Source: Prostheceraeus crozeri (taxonomy: Eukaryota; Platyhelminthes; Polycladida; Euryleptidae). From it: a stretch of DNA of 64,000 nucleotides. The notes beneath the pieces are model-generated. The model saw only the letters and a list, made by a program, of their open reading frames with translations. It was not told the origin of the DNA and did not search any database. The stretch is taken from assembly GCA_907163375.1 (NCBI GenBank), contig CAJQUW010016191.1:95143-159142 (forward strand). Reading direction: 5' to 3'. Shown here piece after piece: positions 48,774 through 58,500 of the stretch. The first letter of the stretch is position 1. Each line of letters starts with the position of its first letter. The translations under genes were made by a program, and so were the position numbers.

Positions 48774-49175
48774 ATGAAATACTATTCGTTGTTCGATGAA
48801 TCGAACGTCATACCTCCACCCGAATCCCCGATGATGGATCTGCAGGAATCTCCGAGTGAGAGCGAGACGGTGGGGAGCGAGGCCGAGATGGCAACCAGTG
48901 AGAGCGAGACGGTCGAAAGTGATAACATGGAAAGTGATAACATGGAAAGTGAGGACATGGAAAGTGATAACATAGAAAGTGAGGAAGTGGAAGCGAGTGA
49001 AGATGTCATTGTGATATCGGATGATGAAGTAAGAGTTTTACACATGCATGTGAATGGCTGTCATCTCAACTCGTTCATGTTTTCTTTCAGTGATGGAGTG
49101 AGTGATGGGCGTTCTTTAGTTCATAAAATCATCATGCACATATACAGCATACTGTTTCACCACATTTCCTCGTGA
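48774..49175 (+). CDS. acidic Ser/Glu-rich protein with SIM-like motif
   Basis: A 133-codon frame from ATG 48774. Residues about 9-35 are proline/serine rich (NVIPPPESPMMDLQESPSES). About 35-75 is an acidic stretch with short ESDNM/ESEDM repeats, and it ends in DVIVISDDE (residues 77-85). A hydrophobic VIVI core followed by S-D-D-E is a textbook SUMO-interaction motif, so binding to SUMO-conjugated nuclear proteins is a reasonable inference. A good intron (GTAAGAG at 49029, TTTTCTTTCAG ending 49090, 62 bp) starts directly after DDE. When spliced, the frame would end at the junction with a stop, giving an 85-residue protein; the unspliced tail is hydrophobic and unlike the rest. No homologue known to me. 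Confidence 0.5.
   Translation: MKYYSLFDESNVIPPPESPMMDLQESPSESETVGSEAEMATSESETVESDNMESDNMESEDMESDNIESEEVEASEDVIVISDDEVRVLHMHVNGCHLNSFMFSFSDGVSDGRSLVHKIIMHIYSILFHHISS
49029..49090 (+). other. probable 62-bp intron
   Basis: Donor GTAAGAG, acceptor tract GTTTTCTTTCAG. Directly follows the SIM-like motif of the acidic protein. The first bases after the acceptor are TGA, so splicing would terminate the protein there. Confidence 0.45.
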
Positions 49176-49419
49176 ATGCATCATGAGTTCTTATAAGAAC
49201 TTCCTTCTAATGCAGCTAAAGCGGTCCCAAGCCCGCCACATATCTACGGATATGGAATGCAGAGGGGAGGGATATATGATGAATGGAATGAAATGGGAGG
49301 ACACTCTTGCACCACATGCAGCCACAAACACATTTCTATCTTCATTAAGATGACATTCAATCACTTGAATTCTAATGTGACCTAATCCTTAGATCTCAGT
49401 ACAGTCAACTCTCTGACGT

Positions 49420-49880
49420 ACTTATTAAACCTATTATCTCTAACTTTACAAACACTGAAAGGATTCTAACATGATTTCAAACTTTACAAACATCAACTTT
49501 ATTTCTAACGTTACAAACAGTGAAATGCTTGTGACACTATTTTATACTTTACCTATCTTGCAAACACTGAAATGATTCTGATATTATTCCTAACTTTACA
49601 TTCATCAACTTTATTTCTAACTTTACAAACGTCAACTTTATTTTTAAGTTTGCAAACAGTGAAGTGATCATAACTTCATTTACATTTCAACTATCTTACA
49701 CACACTGAAGGGATTCTAGCATGATTTCAAACTTTACAAACATCAACTTTATTTTTAACGTTGCAAACAGTGAAGTGAATCTGACTTCATTTATATTTCA
49801 CCTATCTTACAAACAGCGACATGGTGATAACTTTATTTCTAACTTTACAAACAGTAAAATGGTTGTCACTTTATTACTAA
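49420..49880 (+). repeat. core repeat block with ACTTTACAAAC units
   Basis: Repeated ACTTTACAAACATCAACTTT and TTCTAACGTTACAAACAGTG blocks at irregular 55-110 bp steps. A shorter related block in the same orientation lies at 53375-53640. Each is followed by a GTTATTGAAACCCA.ACAGCTT sequence (49934 and 53695), so the core contains an internal direct duplication. Confidence 0.75.
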
Positions 49881-51100
49881 GTCAATCCACTCTATTGAAA
49901 CGACAAGAAAAGGACATAGTATGACCATGATACGTTATTGAAACCCACACAGCTTTTTTTTTGTTATACTACCAATTCATTTCATGTCTTCTATCCTATA
50001 CACTCAAAACCTGCAACGACATTTATTCTATTACACCTGAAATCTATTGACATGTGATACATTAAATTAAATCTTCGATATCAAATACTATCATGAAACA
50101 ACTAGCAGTACCTGACCCTAAACATGCACTGATTCCCACATTTATGACATTAGTAATTTTTTCTGTCATATGTGACTACATGCTCATCAATATGAAAGGC
50201 TTGCAGTGACTTAACTCTTAATGTGTCCATGTCAAGCTTTTGGAAATAACTTTTCATGTACAGTTGACATACAATCAATTTCAACGGATGCTCCAGTCAT
50301 AGCATGTTATTCCTGCTTTCGCACTCATGGTGTCATGCCGCATCAACAAGTTGCTTCTATCTAACTTTTACATGAATAAACCAAATGCCCTGATGCTATA
50401 TGATACTGTCTCGATATGCCATTGTCGTTTCTTTTAACTATGTCACTGATTCAAACAGTTAATTACACTACCTATTCATTAAACTTTGCAACCTCAATCT
50501 TTGCTTTCATCGAATATGAACCTCTGATTTACATACAACAGCATGTGGTCTATCTTATACACTCAAGCAGTAGAGACATTCATTCTGTTACATCCATGAA
50601 CATGATGTGATAAAATTCACATCATCTCAAAACCCTTTAACAGCGCTTGTCTTCAAACATATGCTGAATCCCACACGGCTTGTTTGTTACACTACCAATT
50701 CATTTCAATGTGGGCTAATCTTGTATCACTCATTTCATGTAACACAACTTTTCACTTTAATTATTCCCACAATGTTACTACAGTGGTCTCAACACAATCC
50801 CTACCATGTATTCTAACACTCTAATCACTGTGCAATGACTGTTGTGAATTGTATCGCATTCACATGCATGAGCCAGGCTTGTAAATTCCTGTTACTCAGG
50901 TGTGAGAAGGTTATGAGAACCTACGATGCTTCAGCGGTTCATTTCAATTTACACGAGTAACATTTGATGTCTTCATGTCTAGTAACATGTATGAGTTACT
51001 TCATCACTCCAGTTTAATGGAGACTTTGAATATTCATTCTTAGCTCGCTGAAGATGAGTGTTTGTATCACACTGTGAAGAGAGATTGCAAACTAATGAAG
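49881..51100. other. core spacer, AT-rich
   Basis: No supportable gene. A CCAATTCATTTCA.TGTG.GCTA block near 50692-50790 repeats at about 53725-53815. A second imperfect copy of the tail sequence begins at 49960. Confidence 0.5.
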
Positions 51101-51108
51101 ATAGAAAT

Positions 51109-52422
51109 TTAATATCTGTATACGTTTGGCGTGTGAGTGGCCATCCTTTCATCCCTTTCATCAATTTTCAACCCATCCTCTGAGTTCAACGGGCTTGGAA
51201 CCGTCAGAAAGTAAAAACACTTTCTGGCCTCATTATGGGTAGCCTCATAAAGGCTGTTTGGGACATTCACTAGCCTCATGAAGGCTGTTTGCGGCGTTCT
51301 CCGACTCCTCTCTACTTTTGCTCGAAGATATCTGTAAGAAAGAAAAATAGTGTTAGAGTTGATTGAGAGGCAATGACGTTCGAGTAACTTACTGGGAATT
51401 TTCCTCTTCACTTTTCTCACTGAAAAATCACACAGTTGACCGTCTACCTCCATACTGATATGAATGCAGGTGACCCCACCTCCCTCGTAGCACTCCTGTG
51501 TGGTGTTTAAATCATCTGTAACAGTAGGCACGTCACATACTTGGTTTCTGTATATTGGCAGGTGTACCTCTACGTGTCTTCTCTTCATTTCCTTGTTGAT
51601 GTCTTCAGCCTGACTAAGTCTCCTCTTCAGCTCATGATTTTCTTCTCTCATCCCTTGACAGTTCCTCTCTATCACACCAAGTCTGGTAACCTCCTGCCTC
51701 TGATGATTCAACTCGGATACTACCTCCTCATAAGCCATCTCCTTCTCCTTCCATTCACGCCTCTCTTTCATTAATGTTTCCTCTCTCTTCTGCAGCTGTA
51801 ATACTTCCTCCTGTAAGACTTTCACCGTTCCCACTTTAATTTCTAGTTTGGCTATGTCCTGCACCATCTCTTTATTTTGTCTAATCATGGCCTCATAGCG
51901 ATCTTTGAGCAGCATGTAATGGGCTTGCTGTGATGCTTTCGCCTTCAACTCATCTCTATCTAGAGCTCTTGTTTGCTCGCGTATACCGCCTTTCTTTGGC
52001 GTAGAAGTGTTAAGTGGCTCCTCTACATGTTCAGATGCGCACTCAGATACATGTTCAGATTCCTGTTTACCACTTATGAAAACGGCTCTCACCTCCTGTA
52101 CTTCCCCTTCCTCCTCACTGCTGCTTGTATCGCTGAGGAAATGATTGCTCCCATCATCATCCAAGTCGACAATGTGTCTTACAGCGGCCCTCTCCTCCTG
52201 CCTTCGTCTATACAAGTCATCAAACCACTTTTTGAAGGGGCAGTTAGAAATAGACGCACTAGGACACTGGTCATGTCTTTTCCTAAATTCGACAAAGTCA
52301 GAGTCTGCTTCCGCAGCATGATGGACACAGGTCTTTATTTCAAAGACCTTCTTATGCTCCCCAATGTGTTCCACCTGTCTCAAGTGCTTTTTGTATTCGG
52401 TCCCTCTGTATACTTTATTGCA
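51109..52422 (-). CDS. coiled-coil protein of giant insert, unknown
   Basis: The largest gene-like frame in the core. It is open from about 52425, but no ATG occurs in the first 150 codons (the open frame's first usable codon, 52383, is TTG), so an upstream exon is probably needed; a GTGAGT donor at 52680 with an ATG at 52708 is one candidate. Counting from 52383, residues 15-55 are rich in Cys/His (CVHHAAEADS ... RKRHDQCPS ... NCPFKKWF), about 70-95 are acidic (DLDDDG, DTSSSEEEGE), about 130-270 form a strong coiled coil (KDRYEAMIRQNKEMVQDIAK), and about 305-335 form a small folded part (VTCIHISMEVDGQLCDF). Codon use and length argue for a real gene. It could be structural or DNA-associated, but I assign no function. 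Confidence 0.6.
   Translation of the reverse strand, partial: CNKVYRGTEYKKHLRQVEHIGEHKKVFEIKTCVHHAAEADSDFVEFRKRHDQCPSASISNCPFKKWFDDLYRRRQEERAAVRHIVDLDDDGSNHFLSDTSSSEEEGEVQEVRAVFISGKQESEHVSECASEHVEEPLNTSTPKKGGIREQTRALDRDELKAKASQQAHYMLLKDRYEAMIRQNKEMVQDIAKLEIKVGTVKVLQEEVLQLQKREETLMKERREWKEKEMAYEEVVSELNHQRQEVTRLGVIERNCQGMREENHELKRRLSQAEDINKEMKRRHVEVHLPIYRNQVCDVPTVTDDLNTTQECYEGGGVTCIHISMEVDGQLCDFSVRKVKRKIPSKLLERHCLSINSNTIFLSYRYLRAKVERSRRTPQTAFMRLVNVPNSLYEATHNEARKCFYFLTVPSPLNSEDGLKIDERDERMATHTPNVYRY
51332..51392 (-). other. probable 61-bp intron in coiled-coil gene
   Basis: On the minus strand: donor GTAAGT at 51392, acceptor tract TTTTTCTTTCTTACAG ending at 51332. 61 bp is not a multiple of three, so spliced and unspliced messages differ in their last part: a few codons when spliced, about 90 when read through. 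The strong acceptor makes splicing likely. Confidence 0.5.
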
Positions 52423-52424
52423 TT

Positions 52425-53370
52425 AACATCTTGTGACGCTGTAGCGCGAAGACTTTGATAAAACCATGTTCAAACTGCAAGATAAAAGTTAGTTATTTAC
52501 TACAGTTCTCACAAGAAAGCACTGTTTATCAGAAACATGTTTGTAATAAATGCCATAGGACAGACAATGATGGTCCTAACCTCAAGACCCTAGTGTTAGA
52601 AAGTGTATCAGTGATGCCTGTAAGATCTGACTTTAAATCTCTAACCTAGAACGTCTGATAGCAAACGTCAGACGACTCACCGTTGAAAGGAGGAAACAGG
52701 AGTGACATTGGGTAGGGAGAAGCGCCTTACATACTTCTCTCTCACAAAGACAGAATATGCCAATGTCCAAATTTGGTCATGTCTCCTTCAAACGATTTCA
52801 TCTCGCCATATTTGGAATCTCAACCGCTAATTTTCCTGACTGACGCAGGGAGTCAAGATTGCCATAAATGGACATTCTCGCTTCGTTGTGATGGAAGGGG
52901 AATGACGCTCGGCTCACGCTTTGTGACAGCGATCTCTTTATCCTGAGTGGCAAGTTTGTATGACCCTCAACTGAACTGAATGTATACGAAGATGAAAAGA
53001 TTGAATAGTTCCTAGTGTGTGTGTGATAAAATACATGGAATGATAAACGTACAGATGCTCACAATGATACTTAGGGGCTTCACACCATTTGAATGTTTTC
53101 TTATATCTTTATCATGCTCACTTTCGAAGAGGCTTGATTCAATGGTTCATTCGAAGGATGCTTGTAAAGTTCAATACTGCATTCCCATGACATTTTAATT
53201 TTATGTGTTTGTACAAGTGTATAAGCTTTCACTGGACTCACATCGTCTTATAAAGTGTTCGTTTACGCAGCGCATGGAGTTATATCTCTCAATGACGTTG
53301 AACTCACTCCCTCACACACACACGCACACACACACACATTGTCAGTTAAACCATGACTGGAATACAGTTC
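52425..53370. other. core spacer upstream of coiled-coil gene
   Basis: Holds possible first-exon signals for the coiled-coil gene (minus-strand ATG 52708 and GTGAGT 52680; a CTAAC...TTTTATCTTGCAG acceptor-like tract near 52475). A CA-type microsatellite lies at about 53311-53338. Nothing else recognised. Confidence 0.4.
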
Positions 53371-53374
53371 TCAC

Positions 53375-53820
53375 ACATCAACTTTATTTCTTACGTTACA
53401 AATGCTGAAAGGACTCTAACATTATTTTATACGTCCCCTATCTTACACATACTGAAAGTATTCTAGCATGATTTCAAACTTTACGAACATCAACTTTATT
53501 TCTAACGTTACAAACAGTGAACTGCTTGTGACACTATTTTATACTTTACCTATCTTACTAACACTGAAATGATTCTGATATTATTCCAAACTTTACAAAC
53601 AGTAAAATGGTTGTAACTTTATTACTAAGCCAATCTACTATGTTTGAAGCCCAATTTTATGTGAAAAGAAAACGACACAGTAGGACCATGATATGTTATT
53701 GAAACCCATACAGCTTTTTGTTACACTAACAATTCAGTTCAATGTGAGCTAGTCTTGTATCACTCATTTCATACGACATAACTTTCACTTTACTTATTCC
53801 TACAATGCTACTACTATGTG
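53375..53820 (+). repeat. second core repeat block
   Basis: Shorter direct copy of the 49420-49880 / 49934 / 50692 repeats (ATCAACTTTATTTCT, ACGTTACAAA, then GTTATTGAAACCCATACAGC), with more substitutions. Confidence 0.7.
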
Positions 53821-55070
53821 TTCTAAACTTTATGAGTTCGTTTTCACTTCTATCTCACACTTTCTTCATCATCTAACCAAGTGAATGACATTGATGATAC
53901 ATTATCTGACTATACGCATTGAGTCACATTCTACACAAACAGATATTACTAACATGGATCATATAAAACGCCAAGTCTTGTCATAGGCTTGACTATACTA
54001 TGGACTTAGTGATTTATCTATGTAACTTACACTTTTAAAACGCTAAATCCTTAAATTTCAGCACAGGGGCACCTATCCTATGGATTTAGGAGTTTTGCTG
54101 TATAATTTAGTAAACTTATGTCTCTGTCAGCATGCAACTTTTAAAATACAACACTGACTGATGAATGATGTTCATATATTCCTAGATTGGATAACAAGAA
54201 ACTTTCCTGCGTTGACTATTATGTATTTTCCTCATCAACTCTTTACACACTTATGATTCCAATCACTAAGATACATACAACGCTTCTATTGAAAATGTAT
54301 CAATCACCTTTCAGCTGACCACATCAAATGTAAAGTGTATAACATAATGAGTATGTAACTATCTCTCATCAACGATATCAAAACTGGCTTTTCACCATGA
54401 GAATTAAGTCTTGCCTTCAAAGTCATTTTATAAAGCGAACATAAGCATCACGCATTCTACACTAAAAGAGATCGTTCATTTGTGTTATCCAAATGACTAA
54501 GTCCCTAAACCCAACGGTAGGTAAGCCTACCCCTCAGATGATGGACTTTAGCAATTTAGATGTGTCATTCACCAATGGCTAAGTCAGTAAATGCATGTAT
54601 ACACTCTACAACAACAGTTATCATTGATGTAGGTTATATAAAACGCTAAATCTGTAAGTTCAATCGTGGCTGTCATTGCCTGCATTACTATACAACATGT
54701 TGCTCTGATGATTCTTCCACCACCCTTACTCTTTCCATTTGAGGGGTAGTGAAGAAATAAATTCATGACTTCAGGTCAAAACCTCTCTCTACACACGTTT
54801 ATATTTTACATCATGTAAAAGATCGTTGCTACTTATCATAGGGGCCTTAAAACTTTAAACATGATGATTTCATGGCAGTTAGACCTTTGAAGATGTGTGT
54901 TGGGCACCTTGTCATGAAGTTGAGTTCTCATCAGATGAATTTAATAAGAGCTTCTTCATTTTCTAAGAAAGATAGAGATCCTTGAATCTAGTGTTTGTGT
55001 GTGGCACAGTCTGTAACTTTTCTTTGTTAATAGGGTGGCCTCCAACGAATTGGTGACCGGGCCCTCGGAA
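53821..55070. other. core spacer, AT-rich
   Basis: No supportable gene. TATAAAACGCTAAATC-like phrases recur (about 53965, 54030, 54640), suggesting more decayed internal repeats. Confidence 0.45.
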
Positions 55071-55078
55071 GGACCGAT

Positions 55079-55106
55079 GGAATACTTCGATTACTCGAAG
55101 TATTCC
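55079..55106. promoter_or_regulatory. 12-bp perfect hairpin over stop codon
   Basis: GGAATACTTCGA, TTAC, TCGAAGTATTCC. On the transcript of the small ORF the stop codon occupies the 4-base loop. It could serve 3'-end formation or RNA stability, comparable in layout to histone-type stem-loops but different in sequence. Confidence 0.55.
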
Positions 55107-55327
55107 GGACGCTGAATTCTCAGCAACGCCAGATATTCTAGCGCCATATCCCTAAATAAAGGGTTCTCCACAAGCTCATGTGGAATAAGATGGACGGGGC
55201 AGCGAATTGCTTCCCCTTTCTCTGCCTGCAAAGCAGCCAGGAGAAAGACTTTCCCCATCTTCACCCTGCATCCACAGCGGAGCTCAAGGGTTCGACTCAT
55301 GTCAAAGAAAGCGATATCGAAAGACAT
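55091..55327 (-). CDS. small Cys-containing protein, unknown
   Basis: A 78-codon frame from ATG 55327 with its own TATA (AATATAAGGG, 55378-55372 on the minus strand) about 45 bases upstream. The product MSFDIAFFDMSRTLELRCGC... holds a CGC pair (about residues 18-20) and a CPVH (about 43-46), spaced like a small zinc site. The rest is helical and Leu-rich. The last codons (EYFE stop) lie in a perfect 12-bp hairpin, so the stop codon sits in the loop. It faces away from the right arm, reading towards the core. Promoter spacing and composition favour a real gene; no family is recognised. Confidence 0.5.
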   Translation of the reverse strand: MSFDIAFFDMSRTLELRCGCRVKMGKVFLLAALQAEKGEAIRCPVHLIPHELVENPLFRDMALEYLALLRIQRPEYFE

Positions 55328-55371
55328 TGCTTCAAACGACTTGTAATTGATGAATGAGTGTGAACGTCTCC

Positions 55372-55378
55372 CTTATAT
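55372..55378 (-). promoter_or_regulatory. TATA box of small Cys protein gene
   Basis: TATAAGG on the minus strand within AAATATAAGGGAGACG, at normal distance for a start site about 15-20 bases before the ATG at 55327. Confidence 0.5.
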
Positions 55379-55534
55379 TTCTCACACATTTTTGTAACTG
55401 GCTAGCAAGACATTGAAGAATTGAACAAATCGACAGTGTCCATGCTTTAACAGCAAATGGTGACTTGCGCGCGCGCGGAGTGTACAGTAACGAATTGTCA
55501 ACGTGAGAATCCTTTCAGCCGCCCACGATAATAT

Positions 55535-58500
55535 CTTCGACGCGATAGCAATGAGGTGTGTGGGAATCAGCTAGGTGCTACGATACGTTCCTGCATCCTT
55601 CCTCGTGGGACAGATGCGATAGCTCTCTCTTTCATGTGACAGGCGGGCGCCAGAGAGAGAGCGCGTACATCTTTGTGTTCTACTCCATCTACTGAGGGGC
55701 TAGCGCGACAGACGATCGCCCACCGACTGCGCTGTCATTCATCTTTGTGTTCTACTCTATCTGCTGAGGGGCTAGCGCGACAGACGATCGCCCACCGACT
55801 GCGCTGTCATTCATCTTTGTGTTCTACTCTATCTGCTGAGGGGCTAGCGCGACAGACGATCACCCACCGACTGCGCTGTCATTCATCTTTGTGTTCTACT
55901 CTATCTGCTGAGGGGCTAGCGAGACAACCAGGCGACAGAGTGCACTTATGATTCTTTGTGGGCACAGGAGGGGTTTTTTCACTGATAGGTTTCATGATAA
56001 ACATTTTGAATGGCAGCATGTTGACTATTGCAAGCCATGTTAAATGTCATGTTTACATCGTCTGCATTCGCACAGAAAATACTGTTTCCTACCAATGAGT
56101 TTTCTACACAGACGTATTCATTGTGTGAGTTCAAGGGTTCGAGTCGTTGAACTAAGACTTATGCGTTTCTACAGGTCTTTATATCAGCTTTCAACACGCC
56201 TGCAATCTATGAAAGTTTTACCAACATAAAGTTGTTGACATAAAGTTTCTTATACCGCAGTTCATGTTTACGACTTTCATTTGAATGTCAGACTATATGT
56301 TCATCTGTCCATGATGAGTGTAAACGTTGTCACAGTTTCCTTTATTTCCCGTAAACCAGTTGTGACACTTTTGTGTTTCACTTCATCTAGCAGGTTGATT
56401 TTTATCTCACACATAATGTTTCCTATCTCATATGCATTCGACCAACAACAAGTTGTTATGTCTATACTTGTATGCTGTCGATGCAGAGTGCAAACACGCT
56501 GTCTTTATTTACAAAACACACACATTCAATTTGATAAAGGCAAACAACACATTTAGTAAAGCTGGTACGCTAACGGGTGTGACTGCAGAAACATTTTATA
56601 AAACTTTTTTCAACGTTCGCTAAGTTTCACAACAACCTGTCAAAGATTTCTTACAAAACTTATTTCAACATTTGCAATTAAGCGAACATGTGCATCACAT
56701 ATTCTACACGAATGGTTAACGCATGTAATATGAAACCCTAAATCCAACCGTAGAGGAGCCTAGCCTTGGATGATGAACTTTGCAACCCATGCGATTCAAT
56801 GTCATGGAATACATACTCAACGTGTGTGACAACATCTGGTTTTATAAAACATTCAACACTTATTCCTATCCATCTCACTTTTATATCCAACATGTTAAAC
56901 TTAGACTTGGTTTCAACCACTCAAGTCTTCAAAAACTTGCATGCGTTGTCTAATATTCAATTCATTCTGTACACAGATTCGCTTTTCTTCACATCCAAAG
57001 ATAATGACTACCTAACAGATGTATTCACTCTGAATTTACACTTCACCGTTTGTGAAAAGACTGTCACATAAAAAATTTTACACACTGCAGTCCGGATCTC
57101 AACTAAGGATAAAAACTTTCTAGTGCTGTGGCGAACACTGTTTTCATATAACATTCAAAACTCTCATTGCAGTAGAAAACTGCTTTTAGTAAACCTGATG
57201 AAGCGAATCTAACAGTCATGAAGTTTGAATTTTCTAATAAGGAACATTTGACAACTGTCTCCAATAAAACTTTCTAACACTGTGAAAGTAAGTTACAAGA
57301 CAATCTACACTGCGCAGCAAAACCTTCTAAAACTTTCTAGTGCTGTGATGAGTTCGGGTCAGTCATACAACGTCAATGATCAAACATTATTTTCACAAAC
57401 GTGTGTCGTAGTAAAATTATTTGACTACACTAAGACTTGCATTTCATGACATGTGTGTTTCATAAAACATCATGATCAAACTTTTCTAACTATACATCAA
57501 CCTGTGTTGCAATAAAAACTTTTACAAACCATGATAAATTTTCTGACTAAACTTACGAATACAACGTCAATGATCAAACTTTACTTTTACAAACGTGTGT
57601 CACAGTAAAACTACTTGACTACACTAACTTTGCAAACCATGATACACTTTCTGATTAGACTTACGAATACAACTTCAATGATCAAACTTTCTAACTATAC
57701 ATCAACCTGTGTAGCAGTAAAACTTTTTACAAAACATGACACGAATACAACTTCAATGATCAAACTTTACTTTTACAAACGTGTGTCACAGTAAAACTAC
57801 TTGACTACACTAACTTTGCAAACCATGATACACTTTCTGATTAGACTTACGAATACAACTTCAATGATCAAACTTTCTAACTATACATCAACCTGTGTAG
57901 CAGTAAAACTTTTTACAAAACATGACACGAATACAACTTCACTGATCAAACTTTACTTTTACAAACGTGTGTCACAGTAAAACTACTTGACTACACTAAC
58001 TTTGCTTTTACAAACCATGTTACAGTTTCTGACTAGACTTACGAATAGAAAACGTCAATGATCAAACTTTATTTTCACAAACGTGTGTCACAGTAAAACT
58101 ACTTGACTACACTAACTTTGCAAACCATGATACACTTTCTGACTAGACTTACGAATATAACTTCAATGATCAAATTTTCTAACTATACATCAACCTGTGC
58201 TGCAGTAAAACCTTTGTACAATATGATGAAGTTTCTGACTACACTAACTTTGCTTTTACAAACCATGATACACTTTCTGATGACACTCACGAATAAACGT
58301 CATGATCAAACTTTATTTTCACAAACGTGCGTCGTAGTAAAATTATTTGACTACACTAGCGCTAACATTTATGGCATTTGTGTTTCATAAAACGCCATGA
58401 TCAAACTTTCTAACTATACATCAACCTGTGCTGCAGTAAAACCTTTGTACAACATGATAAAGTTTCTGACTACACTAACTTTGCTTTTACAAACCATGAC

